Shown here: piece after piece, positions 46,377 to 54,705 of the stretch
Position numbering within the stretch: the stretch's first letter is position 1
Layout of the letters: every line of letters begins with the position of its first letter
Source of the DNA: Pseudoxanthomonas sp. YR558
GTDB taxonomy: Bacteria > Pseudomonadota > Gammaproteobacteria > Xanthomonadales > Xanthomonadaceae
Assembly (NCBI RefSeq): GCF_900116385.1
Contig: NZ_FPCI01000001.1
Location: 1,240,001-1,304,000 of the forward strand
Length of the DNA: 64,000 nt
Direction of reading: 5' to 3'
Notes under the pieces: generated by a model
Database searches by the model: none
Seen by the model: the letters and a program-made list of their open reading frames with translations, nothing else
Told to the model about the DNA's origin: nothing
Translations under genes and position numbers: made by a program

Positions 46377-47333
46377 TCAGTCGTCCCGATGGATGGCCGT
46401 GCCGCGGCTGCCGTCGGGGCGGATCCAACCGCGGTACATCCCGCGCGTACTGAGGACCAGCACCACGTTGCCGTCACGGTCCAGTGCGATCACGCCGCCG
46501 TCGCCGCCATGCGCGGGGACTTCGCCCAGCACTACGTCCTCGGCAGCATCGCGCAAGCGGTCGCCTCGGTAACGAACGCGCGCGGCGATGTCATGGGCGA
46601 CGACGTTGCGGATGTAGTACTCGCCCCATCCGGTGCAGGATACGGCGCAATGCGCATCGGCCCAGGTACCCGCACCGATCAGCGGCGAATCCCCGACGCG
46701 CCCCCAGCGCTTGTTCGTCATGCCGCCGGTAGACGTGGCCGCGGCGAGATGACCGCGGCTGTCAAGCGCGACTGCGCCCACCGTGCCGAAATAGCGTCCG
46801 CGCAAGTCCTGGTTGGCCTGCCAACTCTGCTGTTCCTGCCGCTGCGCCTCCAGCAACTGCAACCGACGCGGCTCGGTCGAGAACCAGTCATTCGGCACGC
46901 GCTCGATTTCCGGGTGTAGATCGGCGAACTGTTCGGCGCCGTCCCCCACCAGAAAGACATGTGGAGAGTCCTCCAGCACACGCCGTGCGAGCCGCACCGG
47001 ATTGCGCACGCTGGACACGCCCGCCACCGCGCCGGCGCGCCGATGGTGGCCATCCATGATCGACGCATCGAGTTCGTGGCGACCGTCGGCGGTGAATACC
47101 GCACCATGCCCCGCGTTGAAATAGGGCGCATCTTCCAGCGCGCAGACGGTCGCCTCCACGGCGTCCAACGCACTTCCGCCGGAGGTCAGTACCGCATGGC
47201 CCGCATCGAGCGCGCGCTCCAGGTCCGCATGGATGCGTTGCGCGGTCGCTTCGCCCAGCGTCGCCATGTCGATCACGCCCGCCCCGCCATGGATGGCCAG
47301 CGCGAGTGGCCTGCGCGGGGATTGCGTACTCAT
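46377..47333 (-). CDS. Isoaspartyl peptidase / L-asparaginase (Ntn hydrolase)
   Basis: The 318-residue proenzyme of the plant-type asparaginase family starts LALAIHGGAGVID and contains the autocleavage site GTVGAVALD, where Thr184 becomes the N-terminal nucleophile of the beta subunit. The alpha subunit motif NAGHGAVFTADG and the beta motif STGGMTNKRWGRVGDSPLIGAG are intact. It cleaves isoaspartyl dipeptides formed by protein ageing, and asparagine weakly. There is no signal peptide. It lies 46 bases downstream of the permease gene's end, facing the same way. Confidence 0.9.
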   Translation of the reverse strand: MSTQSPRRPLALAIHGGAGVIDMATLGEATAQRIHADLERALDAGHAVLTSGGSALDAVEATVCALEDAPYFNAGHGAVFTADGRHELDASIMDGHHRRAGAVAGVSSVRNPVRLARRVLEDSPHVFLVGDGAEQFADLHPEIERVPNDWFSTEPRRLQLLEAQRQEQQSWQANQDLRGRYFGTVGAVALDSRGHLAAATSTGGMTNKRWGRVGDSPLIGAGTWADAHCAVSCTGWGEYYIRNVVAHDIAARVRYRGDRLRDAAEDVVLGEVPAHGGDGGVIALDRDGNVVLVLSTRGMYRGWIRPDGSRGTAIHRDD

Positions 47334-47379
47334 GGCGCCCTCCGGTCTGCGGGACCCGATGGCGCCAGCATACTCCGCG

Positions 47380-48621
47380 TTACTGCGAACGGAGCGCCTC
47401 GATCGGGTCCAGCTGCGAGGCTTTGCGCGCCGGGTAGTAGCCGAAGAACAAGCCCGTCGCGATCGAGAACCCGGCGGCTAGGCCGATGACCTGTCCATTC
47501 AACGCCACCGGCAACTCGCTGAACTTGCCGACCAGCAACGCACCGACGATGCCGATGACGATGCCCAGCACGCCGCCGCCCAGCGACAGCAGCATGGCTT
47601 CGGCGAGGAATTGCCTCCGCACGTCGCTCGGCCCTGCACCTACCGCCATCCGCAACCCGATCTCGCGGATGCGCTCGGTCACCGACACCAGCATGATGTT
47701 CATGATGCCGATGCCGCCGACGATCAGCGAAATGGTCGCCACCGCGCCCAGCAGCAACGACATCAGCTTGGTCGTCGCGGTGCGCGTGGCCACGATCTCC
47801 GAGATATTGCGGACATTGAAGTCGTCCTCTTCACCCGGATTGATCTTGTGCCGCTGGCGCAGCAGCGCCTCCACTTCGCCCTGCACGTAGCTCAGGTCCT
47901 TCGCGTCCGAAACGGTCAGCGCCACCTGCATCACCGCACCCGGCGGCAGACCCATCGAGCCCATCAGTCGACGGCGCGCGGTTTCCAGCGGCACCATGAT
48001 CACGTCGTCCTGATCCTGGCCGAAGCCTCCCTGGCCCTTGGGCGCCAACGTGGCGACCACGGTGAACGGCACACGCCCGAGGCGCACGGTCTGGCCCACG
48101 CCGCTGTCTTCGCCAAACAGCGTGCGGCGCACAGTTTCGCCGAGGATCACGACCTTGCCGGCGCTGGAATAGTCCTGCGCGTCGAAGCCCTCGCCGTTGG
48201 CGATCACCCAACTGTTGATGTCGAAGAAGTCCGCCTGCACGCCCTGCCAGCTGGTCGAGGCGTTGTTTTCGGCGAACACCACTTGGGTATTGCCCCGCAG
48301 TGCGCCGGCGACGTACTGCACTTCCGGAATCTCGTTGCGGATCGCATCGACGTCGCCCTCCTTGAGGGTGAAGAAGCTGCTGGAGCTCATGCGCACGCCA
48401 CCACCGCCGGGGCCACGGCCCGCACCGGGGCTGATATCCAAGCGCTGGGAGCCGAGGCCGGAGACCAACTTGTCGATCTCGGCCTGCGTACCCTGCCCCA
48501 CCGATACCATCACGATCACCGCCGCGATGCCGATGATCACGCCGAGCGAGGTCAGTGCACTGCGCATCCAGTTGCCGCGCAGCGCGCGCAGCGCGGTGCG
48601 CAGGATGTCGGAGAACTTCAT
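47380..48621 (-). CDS. ABC transporter permease (MacB membrane part, FtsX type)
   Basis: The 413-residue permease has an N-terminal transmembrane helix (SALTSLGVIIGIAAVIVMVSVG), a large periplasmic MacB core domain (about 50-275) and three C-terminal helices around the FtsX motif (LLGAVATISLIVGGIGIMNIMLVSVTERIREIGLRMAVGA). It is the membrane half of a MacB-like pump; in E. coli the ATPase and permease are fused, here they are separate genes overlapping by 4 bases. It works with the ATPase and the adaptor encoded upstream. Confidence 0.92.
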   Translation of the reverse strand: MKFSDILRTALRALRGNWMRSALTSLGVIIGIAAVIVMVSVGQGTQAEIDKLVSGLGSQRLDISPGAGRGPGGGGVRMSSSSFFTLKEGDVDAIRNEIPEVQYVAGALRGNTQVVFAENNASTSWQGVQADFFDINSWVIANGEGFDAQDYSSAGKVVILGETVRRTLFGEDSGVGQTVRLGRVPFTVVATLAPKGQGGFGQDQDDVIMVPLETARRRLMGSMGLPPGAVMQVALTVSDAKDLSYVQGEVEALLRQRHKINPGEEDDFNVRNISEIVATRTATTKLMSLLLGAVATISLIVGGIGIMNIMLVSVTERIREIGLRMAVGAGPSDVRRQFLAEAMLLSLGGGVLGIVIGIVGALLVGKFSELPVALNGQVIGLAAGFSIATGLFFGYYPARKASQLDPIEALRSQ

Positions 48622-49349
48622 GGACGGCCTCCTGCGTGTTCGAGGTCTTCGTGCAGTTCGCCGTCGCGCATCACCAGGATGCGGTCGGCGTGCGCGGCGA
48701 CCTCGGCGTCGTGGGTGATCAGGATGACCGTGTGGCCGTCATCGCGCAGGCGCTTGAACAGCGCGAGGATCTCTTCGCCGGTCTTGCTGTCGAGCGCGCC
48801 GGTGGGTTCGTCGGCCAACAGGATCGGCGGCTGGTTGATCAGCGCGCGCGCGATCGCCACGCGCTGCTGCTGGCCGCCCGACAGCTCGTTCGGCCGATGG
48901 CCCGCACGTTCGGCCAGGCCGACCGCGGCCAGCGCCTGGCGGGCGCGTTCGGTGCGCTCGCCCGGCGGGATCTGCGCGTAGCCCAACGGCATGGCCACGT
49001 TCTCCAGCGCGGTCATCCGCGGCAGCAGGTGGAAGCCCTGGAACACGAAGCCGATCTTCTCGCGACGCAGGATCGCCAGTTGTTCGGCATCAAGCGTGGC
49101 CACGTCGATGCCGTCGCACAGGTAGCGGCCGTCGGTGGGCGTGTCCAGGCAGCCGATCAGGTTCATCAGCGTCGACTTGCCGGAGCCCGACGGGCCCATG
49201 ATCGCGACGAAGTCGCCGCGGTCCACGCGCATGTCCACGCCCCTGAGCGCGACCACTTCCGCCTCGGTACCTGCGGAATAGACCTTGCCCAGCGTGTGCG
49301 TCTGGATGACCGGTACGCGCTCGCCGGTGGTCGGGGACGGCGTGCTCAT
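48618..49349 (-). CDS. ABC transporter ATP-binding protein (MacB-type)
   Basis: The 243-residue ATPase has Walker A GPSGSGKSTLM, the Q-loop GFVFQGFHLLP, the signature ELSGGQQQR, Walker B PPILLADEPTGALD and the switch His in VILITHD. The sequence groups with LolD/MacB-type ATPases. It overlaps both the adaptor gene before it and the permease gene after it by 4 bases (ATGA), so the three subunits are translationally coupled. Likely cargo is a drug, peptide or lipid-like molecule. Confidence 0.94.
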   Translation of the reverse strand: MSTPSPTTGERVPVIQTHTLGKVYSAGTEAEVVALRGVDMRVDRGDFVAIMGPSGSGKSTLMNLIGCLDTPTDGRYLCDGIDVATLDAEQLAILRREKIGFVFQGFHLLPRMTALENVAMPLGYAQIPPGERTERARQALAAVGLAERAGHRPNELSGGQQQRVAIARALINQPPILLADEPTGALDSKTGEEILALFKRLRDDGHTVILITHDAEVAAHADRILVMRDGELHEDLEHAGGRP

Positions 49350-50884
49350 TCCTTCGCGCGCTCGCCCACGACGACGACATCGCCTTCCTTCACGCCGCCG
49401 GACACTTCGGTGCTGGTGCCGTCGCTGGCGCCGATGCGGACCTGCACCATCTCCGGTTTGCCATCGACCAGCTTGTAGATCGGCGCGCGCTTGGCGCCGA
49501 GCAACGTGCGCAGTTCGCCGTCCCAGCGCTGCTTCTGCGCGTCGTCGAGCGTGGCGCGGAACGGAGCGAAGTCCTGCTGCATGCGGTCGGCCATGCGCTG
49601 GCGGATCTGCGCCTGCATGGCACCGCCACCACCGGCGTTGCCGCCCGCGCGCGGACCGCCACCTGGACCGCCGCCGAACATGCTCGCGCCGCCGCGCTGT
49701 TGCGCCTGCGCCATGCGTGCGGCCTGGCGTTCGCGAAGTGCCGTCAGTGCACTATCGAAGGCGGCCTGCTGTTCGGGCTTGAGCTGCAGGCTGCCGGCCA
49801 CGCGCACCAGGTCATCGCTGACGCCGCTTCCGCGGTTCTGTCCGCCCTGTGGCGTCTGCGTGGCCGCGGCGGCGGTGTTCGCCTCCTCGCCGGTCGGCTT
49901 GTAGCGCAGCGCGGCGTTTGAGATCTTCAGGATGTTGTCGCGCTTGCTGACCTCGATCTCGGCGTTGACGGTCAAGCCGGGCAACAACGTGCCGTCGGTA
50001 TTGTCCACACTGACGACGACCGGATACGTCACCACGTTGTTGGTGGTGGTCGCCGACAGGCGCACTTGCTGCACTTCGCCGCGGAATTGGCGGTCGGCGA
50101 AGGCGTCGACGGTGAAGGACACGCTCTGGCCCACCTTGACCTGGCCGATGTCGGCTTCGTCGACGGCCAGCTCGATCTTCATCTTCGAAAGGTCTTCGGC
50201 GATGGTGAACAGCTCCGGCGCCTGCAGGCTCGCGGCGACGGTCTGGCCGGGCTCGATGGAGCGTGTCAGCACCACGCCGTCCACCGGCGAGCGGATCACC
50301 GTGCGGTCCAGGTTGACGCGGGTCGTCTGGGTCGAGGCGGTCTGCTGGCGGATCGAGGCCTGCGCCGCATTGACCTGCGCGCGGGCCTGGTCGCGCGCGG
50401 CGCGGGCCAGGTCAACGTCGCTCTGCGCAACCAGCTTCTGTTTGCCCAGGTCGGCCTTGCGGGTGTAGTCGAGTTCGGCGTTGGCCAGGGTGGCCTGCGA
50501 CTGCTTGAGGTTGGCCTGCGCGTTGGCGATCTGCGCATTGCCCTGCGCGATCTGCGCCTCGTAGGTGCTGGGATCGATGCGCGCGAGCACCTCGCCCTTC
50601 TTCACCTCGCTGTTGTAGTCGACCAGCACGTCGGTCACCTGGCCGGAGATCTGGCTGCCGACGGTGACGGTGGAGATGGCGCTCAGGGTGCCGGTGGCCG
50701 AGATGGCCACGCGGATGTCGCCGCGCTCGACGGTGGCGGTGCGGTAGGCGCTCTCCGCGGTATCGCCCTTGCGGCTCGTCCACCACCAGGCGCCGCCGCC
50801 GAGCAGGGCGAGCACGGCGATACCGAACAGGACGTTGGGGAGGATGGACTTCTTGCGAAGGGAGGAACGTGCAGGCTGGCTCAT
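49346..50884 (-). CDS. MacA-like periplasmic adaptor with a Spy/LTxxQ-like insertion
   Basis: The 512-residue adaptor has an N-terminal anchor (about 17-36), lipoyl/barrel-sandwich halves (QISGQVTDVLVDYNSEVKKG and SPVDGVVLTRSIEPG) around a coiled-coil hairpin (about 105-175), then the beta-barrel. At about residues 333-462 it carries a 130-residue insert before the last strands: Ala/Thr/Gln-rich, a helix LQLKPEQQAAFDSALTALRE, a Gly-rich linker and a second helix FRATLDDAQKQRWDGEL. This recalls Spy/CpxP LTxxQ helices. The insert makes it much longer than E. coli MacA (371). It is the first gene of the pump operon. Confidence 0.9.
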   Translation of the reverse strand: MSQPARSSLRKKSILPNVLFGIAVLALLGGGAWWWTSRKGDTAESAYRTATVERGDIRVAISATGTLSAISTVTVGSQISGQVTDVLVDYNSEVKKGEVLARIDPSTYEAQIAQGNAQIANAQANLKQSQATLANAELDYTRKADLGKQKLVAQSDVDLARAARDQARAQVNAAQASIRQQTASTQTTRVNLDRTVIRSPVDGVVLTRSIEPGQTVAASLQAPELFTIAEDLSKMKIELAVDEADIGQVKVGQSVSFTVDAFADRQFRGEVQQVRLSATTTNNVVTYPVVVSVDNTDGTLLPGLTVNAEIEVSKRDNILKISNAALRYKPTGEEANTAAAATQTPQGGQNRGSGVSDDLVRVAGSLQLKPEQQAAFDSALTALRERQAARMAQAQQRGGASMFGGGPGGGPRAGGNAGGGGAMQAQIRQRMADRMQQDFAPFRATLDDAQKQRWDGELRTLLGAKRAPIYKLVDGKPEMVQVRIGASDGTSTEVSGGVKEGDVVVVGERAKE

Positions 50885-50980
50885 GCAGTGAGTCGGCTCG
50901 GAAGGTGGGGAATCGGGAAAAGGAACGCGCCAGGGGCCGCGGCGTTGACAGCCCCGGGCGCCAGTCAGTTCCCGTATAGA

Positions 50981-52258
50981 TTACGGAACGAAGCGAATCG
51001 TCGCTGTAGTTCCGCGTCCCAGCTCGCTGTCGAGCTCGATCTTCCAGCCGAACCGGTCGCACAGGCGGCTGACGATGGACAGGCCGAGCCCGCTGCCGTG
51101 CGGACGGTTGGGGTCGGCACGGTAGAAGGGCTCGAAGACCCGGACCATCGACTCGGCCGACATGCCGATGCCGGTATCGCGCACGATCACCCGGTCGGGC
51201 TCGAGGATCACGTCGATCCGGCCCCGGTCGGTGTAGGCACAGGCGTTGCGCAGCAGGTTGCTGACCACCACCTGGAACACCCGCGGCGGCGCGTGCAGGC
51301 GCGGGCGGGCGTGCAGGGTCACTTCCAGATCCACCGGCTTGTTGAGCAGCAGCGCGCGTGCGTTCTCGGCCTCGTCCATGACGATGTCCGCCACGTCGAA
51401 GTCCTCGCTCTGCGGTTCGACCTCGGCTTCACGGGCCAGGATCAGGAAGGCGTCGATCACCGCCTCCATGTCGCGGCCGGCGCGCTGGATGCGTTGCAGC
51501 GCGCGCGCGACGCGCGGCGGGGAGTCCTCGGCCATGCCCATGTCGGTGGCCACGCGGATCACCGTCAACGGGGTGCGCAGCTCATGGCTGGCGTCACGGG
51601 TGAAGTCCCGCTCGCGTGCGATGTGCGCGGTGACGCGCTGGGCCAGGCCATGCAAAGCGGACGCCAGCTGACGGGCCTCGCCCTGTACATCGTTGGGCAG
51701 GCGGTCCGGGGCCAGGCCGCTGACATCGGGACGGCGCGGATCCCATTCGGCGACCTGGCGCGCCAGCCAGCTGACCGGCGAGACCAGCCGTTTGGACGCC
51801 CGATACGTCAGCCACGAGACCAGGTAGATGGCCACCAGCGTCATGATGATCGGGACGGTGCCGAAGTAGAACGCCAACCGCTCGGCCTGCGAGCGCAGGA
51901 ACACCAGGTAGAGGCGCCCGGCGGGCTGCTCGTCCACCAGCACCAGCAGGTCGTCGGCCTTGAGCTCGTGGAAACCGGGCTTCAGCTCGCGCAGGTTCTC
52001 CGGCAGCACCAGGTTGGAGTGACCCTTGAGGACCAGGTAGCCGCGGAGATTGTGGGTGTTCGGCGGCGGCTGCGCGGTGGACGCGCTGTACAGCTCCCAG
52101 AAATGGGTGGCCTCTTCCTGCAGCGCGGTGTTCATCAGGCTGTGCTTGATCACCGCCGAGATCAGGTACACGCCCAGCACGATGGCCAGGCTGACCATGA
52201 CGGCCTGCAGGATGAAGGCGATCCTGAGCTTGCGGGGCAGTCCGTGGCGCATCGGCAT
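50981..52258 (-). CDS. Two-component sensor histidine kinase
   Basis: The 425-residue kinase has two transmembrane helices (about 12-35 and 129-152) flanking a periplasmic sensor of about 95 residues. A HAMP-like linker (about 153-205) follows, then the dimerisation helix with phospho-His225 (FTRDASHELRTPL) and an ATPase domain with N box LLRNACAYTD, G1 VRDTGIGMS and G2 HGSGLGLSIV. It pairs with the regulator encoded 45 bases upstream. The macA-like gene starts 96 bases further downstream on the same strand. Confidence 0.92.
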   Translation of the reverse strand: MPMRHGLPRKLRIAFILQAVMVSLAIVLGVYLISAVIKHSLMNTALQEEATHFWELYSASTAQPPPNTHNLRGYLVLKGHSNLVLPENLRELKPGFHELKADDLLVLVDEQPAGRLYLVFLRSQAERLAFYFGTVPIIMTLVAIYLVSWLTYRASKRLVSPVSWLARQVAEWDPRRPDVSGLAPDRLPNDVQGEARQLASALHGLAQRVTAHIARERDFTRDASHELRTPLTVIRVATDMGMAEDSPPRVARALQRIQRAGRDMEAVIDAFLILAREAEVEPQSEDFDVADIVMDEAENARALLLNKPVDLEVTLHARPRLHAPPRVFQVVVSNLLRNACAYTDRGRIDVILEPDRVIVRDTGIGMSAESMVRVFEPFYRADPNRPHGSGLGLSIVSRLCDRFGWKIELDSELGRGTTATIRFVP

Positions 52259-52303
52259 GTCGTCGGGCGAAGGGCGGAGTATGCCGCGCGCCGACGCCCG
52301 GGG

Positions 52304-53005
52304 TCAGCCGATGTCGGCGATGCGATAGCCCGCGCTCTGCACGGTGTGCAGCAGCGGTTTGTCGAACGGCTTGTCGATGACCTTGCGCAGGTTGTACAGG
52401 TGGCTGCGCAGCGTGTCCGAATCCGGCAGCCCATTGCCCCAGATCTCGCGCTCGATTTCCTGGCGGGTCACCACGCGCGGCGACTCCCGCATCAGGATCG
52501 TCAGCAGGCGCAGGCCGATGGGCGACAGCATCAGTTCTGTGCCGCCGCGGGTGGCGCGCATGCTGACCGGGTCCAGCACCAGGTCGGCGACCTTCAGCAC
52601 CTCGGCACCGACTTGGCGGCGCTCGCGGCGGATCAGGGCCCGCAGGCGGGCTTCCAGTTCCTGGATCGCGAACGGTTTGGTCAGGTAGTCGTCGGCGCCA
52701 GAGCTGAGGCCGGTGAGCTTGTCGTCGAGCGTGTCGCGCGCGGTCAGCATCAGCACCGGCGTGGACTTGCGCGCTTCGTTGCGAAGTCGCTTGCAGACTT
52801 CCATGCCGTCCAGGCGCGGCAGCATGAGGTCCAGGACGAGCACGTCGTAGCTGTTCTCCACGGCCAGGCGGTAACCGTCCAGTCCGTCGGTGGCGTAGTC
52901 GACCTCGAATCCGCGCCCTTCCAGGTACTCCCCGATCATCTCGGAGATGTTGCGGTTGTCTTCCACCACCAGCACGAGACCTGCGGTTTCCTGACTGTGT
53001 CGCAT
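52304..53005 (-). CDS. Two-component response regulator, OmpR/PhoB family
   Basis: The 233-residue regulator has a receiver domain (acidic pocket VVEDN, phospho-acceptor Asp59 in VLDLMLPRLDG, Thr/Lys in MLTARD and LTKPF) and a C-terminal winged helix (LSPIGLRLLTILMRESPRVVTRQEIE, then DTLRSHLYNLRKVIDKPF). The start at 53005 has an AAGGAG site 6 bases upstream; a longer in-frame extension is unlikely. It is the first gene of a same-strand run of regulator, kinase, MacA-like adaptor and the two MacB-like subunits, so it probably controls the pump. Confidence 0.94.
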   Translation of the reverse strand: MRHSQETAGLVLVVEDNRNISEMIGEYLEGRGFEVDYATDGLDGYRLAVENSYDVLVLDLMLPRLDGMEVCKRLRNEARKSTPVLMLTARDTLDDKLTGLSSGADDYLTKPFAIQELEARLRALIRRERRQVGAEVLKVADLVLDPVSMRATRGGTELMLSPIGLRLLTILMRESPRVVTRQEIEREIWGNGLPDSDTLRSHLYNLRKVIDKPFDKPLLHTVQSAGYRIADIG

Positions 53006-53032
53006 GACGGCTCCTTCTAAAAGCTTCAGGTT

Positions 53033-53069
53033 TGTGAAACTACCCGGGCGCGGGTAGACGTCATGTGAA
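53033..53069 (-). promoter_or_regulatory. Palindrome and direct repeats in the leader of the response regulator gene
   Basis: A perfect palindrome with 7-base arms (CTACCCG / CGGGTAG, 53040-53057) lies 35 bases upstream of the regulator start. It is flanked by two direct copies of TGTGAA (plus-strand reading) at 53033-53038 and 53064-53069, 31 bases apart, about three helical turns. This could be an operator for autoregulation or an RNA hairpin. Confidence 0.4.
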
Positions 53070-53135
53070 GATGGCCGCTGCATTCAGCCGGCAGTTGGGA
53101 TTAGGCTTCGCCATCCTTCCCCAGACCGCCCCGCC

Positions 53136-53474
53136 ATGATCGAACGCGTCCTGCCCCTCTTCCTACTGCTGGCCTCCAACGTCTTCATGACGTTTGCCTG
53201 GTACGGGCACCTGAAGTACAAGTCGTCGCCGCTGTTCGTGGTGATCCTGGCCAGCTGGGGCATCGCCTTCTTCGAGTACACCCTGATGGTGCCGGCCAAC
53301 CGGATGGGCAGCGCGGTCTACTCGGTGGTCCAGCTGAAGACCATCCAGGAGATCCTGACCCTGCTGGTCTTCGCCGGCTTCAGCACCTGGTACCTGGGCC
53401 AGCCCCTGAAGTGGAACCACTACGCCGCCTTCGCCCTGATCGTGGGCGCGGCATTCCTGATGTTCTACGAGTGA
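53136..53474 (+). CDS. DUF486 (DMT-like) small membrane protein
   Basis: The 112-residue protein has four transmembrane helices and the DUF486 pattern: LLASNVFMTFAWYGHLKY, SWGIAFFEYTLMVPANRMG and LKTIQEILTLLVFAGFS. The family belongs to the drug/metabolite transporter superfamily and acts as a half-size transporter-like protein; the substrate is unknown. It is divergent from the regulator gene (130-base gap) and convergent with the degenerate GT51 gene. Confidence 0.88.
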   Translation: MIERVLPLFLLLASNVFMTFAWYGHLKYKSSPLFVVILASWGIAFFEYTLMVPANRMGSAVYSVVQLKTIQEILTLLVFAGFSTWYLGQPLKWNHYAAFALIVGAAFLMFYE

Positions 53475-53490
53475 GGCTGGACGGCATTGC

Positions 53491-54030
53491 TCACCGGACG
53501 TACCCGGCTCGGGCTATCAGCCTCTCGGCGTGCGTCTCCAGCCGCTGTCTGTCCCTCAGCATGTAAGAAGGCCCCTTGAGAATGGCAACGGTGCGCGCCG
53601 CCTCGATGGGCGACAGCGCATCAAGGGGCTTGCCGTGCTCGCGTCGCGCAAGACGATCCAGGCCTGTGTCGACACCGTTGTAAGCCTGGGACGCATAGAG
53701 CCCGTACATTTCTTCGTCGCTGAAATGCAGGGGAAGCAGGAGCCGCCAAAGCGCGGTTCTGGCATGCCAGCTCATCGCCGACTGCGGAGCATGGAATCGG
53801 TGGACCGCCATCCGGGCCACTGATGGCGCCGGCGACCCCACGCTGGCGTCGATCAGATCGCGGATCAACGGCGGCGGCGATGCATCCTGACCGTCGGCAT
53901 GCACCAGGAGCGCCTTTACTTCGGCCACGTGCGGCCTGACCGCCACCAGGTCGTACGCGAACAGTCCGGCCAACGGCAAGCCGACCAGCAACGCGGCGGC
54001 GTGGACGGTGTACCGCACCACGCGGCTCAT
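53491..54030 (-). CDS. Degenerate GT51 (peptidoglycan glycosyltransferase-like) membrane protein
   Basis: The 179-residue product has one N-terminal membrane segment (residues 7-27) and, near the C-terminus, a stretch matching the last part of GT51 transglycosylase domains: FSDEEMYGLYASQAYNGVDTGLDRLARREHGK, LSPIEAARTVAILKGPS. In active enzymes the equivalent is an ILExYLN-type helix followed by YFGK. The upstream catalytic block with the essential Glu (EDxxFxxHxG) is absent; that region reads SVGSPAPSVARMAVHRFH. It is therefore probably inactive as a glycosyltransferase and may be a binding or regulatory protein. Confidence 0.65.
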   Translation of the reverse strand: MSRVVRYTVHAAALLVGLPLAGLFAYDLVAVRPHVAEVKALLVHADGQDASPPPLIRDLIDASVGSPAPSVARMAVHRFHAPQSAMSWHARTALWRLLLPLHFSDEEMYGLYASQAYNGVDTGLDRLARREHGKPLDALSPIEAARTVAILKGPSYMLRDRQRLETHAERLIARAGYVR

Positions 54031-54037
54031 GAGCCGC

Positions 54038-54340
54038 TCAGAACCGGATTTTGCCGATGAGGATGTCCTTGAACATCACCCAGTCGCCAGCGAAGGAATA
54101 GAACGGATGCTTGAAGGTCGCGGGCCGGTTCTTCTCGAAGAAGAAGTGGCCGACCCAGGCGAAGCCGTAGCCGCAGAACAACGCGGCGAGCAGCCACCAC
54201 GCATTGCGTTCGACGACGGCCCACGTCAGCAGCGCCAGCACGCCGCAGCTGCCGATGAAATGCAGCCGCCGCGAGGTACGGTTGCTGTGCTCGTTGAGAT
54301 AGAACGGATAGAACTCGCGAAAGCTGGCGAAGCGGCTCAT
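54038..54340 (-). CDS. Mpo1-like (DUF962) membrane protein
   Basis: The 100-residue protein has the DUF962 signature (FREFYPFYLNEHSNRTSRRLHFIG) with its conserved histidines, then two hydrophobic helices, and the PFYSFAGDWVMFKDILIG end. Yeast Mpo1 of this family is an iron-dependent dioxygenase that alpha-oxidises 2-hydroxy fatty acids; a similar role here is only an analogy. It sits in a run of small membrane-protein genes, 7 bases upstream of the GT51-like gene and 16 bases after ynfA. Confidence 0.87.
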   Translation of the reverse strand: MSRFASFREFYPFYLNEHSNRTSRRLHFIGSCGVLALLTWAVVERNAWWLLAALFCGYGFAWVGHFFFEKNRPATFKHPFYSFAGDWVMFKDILIGKIRF

Positions 54341-54356
54341 GTCCCCTCCCACAGGG

Positions 54357-54680
54357 TCAGGCGGCGCGTGGCGAGAACATGATCACCGCCATGCCGGCCA
54401 GGCACAAGCCGGCGCCCAGCAGGTCCCAACGCGTGGGTTTCACCGCATCCACGGCCCATAGCCAGAAGATCGCCATCGTGATGTAGACGCCGCCATAGGC
54501 GGCATAGACGCGGCCCGAGGCCGTGGGGTGCAGCGTCAACAGCCAGGCGAACAGCGCCAGGCTCGCCGCGGCCGGCACCAGCAACCAGGCGCTGCCGCCC
54601 TTGCGCAGCCACAGGTACGGCAGATAGCAGCCGACGATCTCGGCCAGCGCGGTAAGGAGGAACAGCAGCAGCGTCTTCAT
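54357..54680 (-). CDS. YnfA family membrane protein
   Basis: The 107-residue protein has four transmembrane helices and the UPF0060/YnfA pattern: [23 protein letters not shown] at the N-terminus and [27 protein letters not shown] in the second half. The family is related to small multidrug-resistance transporters; its substrate is not established here. It lies 25 bases downstream of mazG. Confidence 0.9.
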   Translation of the reverse strand: MKTLLLFLLTALAEIVGCYLPYLWLRKGGSAWLLVPAAASLALFAWLLTLHPTASGRVYAAYGGVYITMAIFWLWAVDAVKPTRWDLLGAGLCLAGMAVIMFSPRAA

Positions 54681-54705
54681 GCGGCAAGCCTACCGCAGGC
54701 GCGGG

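Noticed and set aside
46133..46453. A 106-codon plus-strand frame near the subtilase promoter
   Set aside because: It runs into the antisense of the isoaspartyl peptidase gene, lacks a ribosome-binding site and has no recognisable features.
50945..50985. TTGACA and TATAGAT as a plus-strand promoter between the kinase and adaptor genes
   Set aside because: The spacing is about 24 bases, too long for a sigma-70 promoter, and no plus-strand gene follows.
50066..53020. A 984-codon plus-strand open frame across the kinase, regulator and adaptor genes
   Set aside because: It lies antisense to three well-supported genes and its composition (His, Gln, Val, Leu, Arg) is typical of reverse-frame translation.
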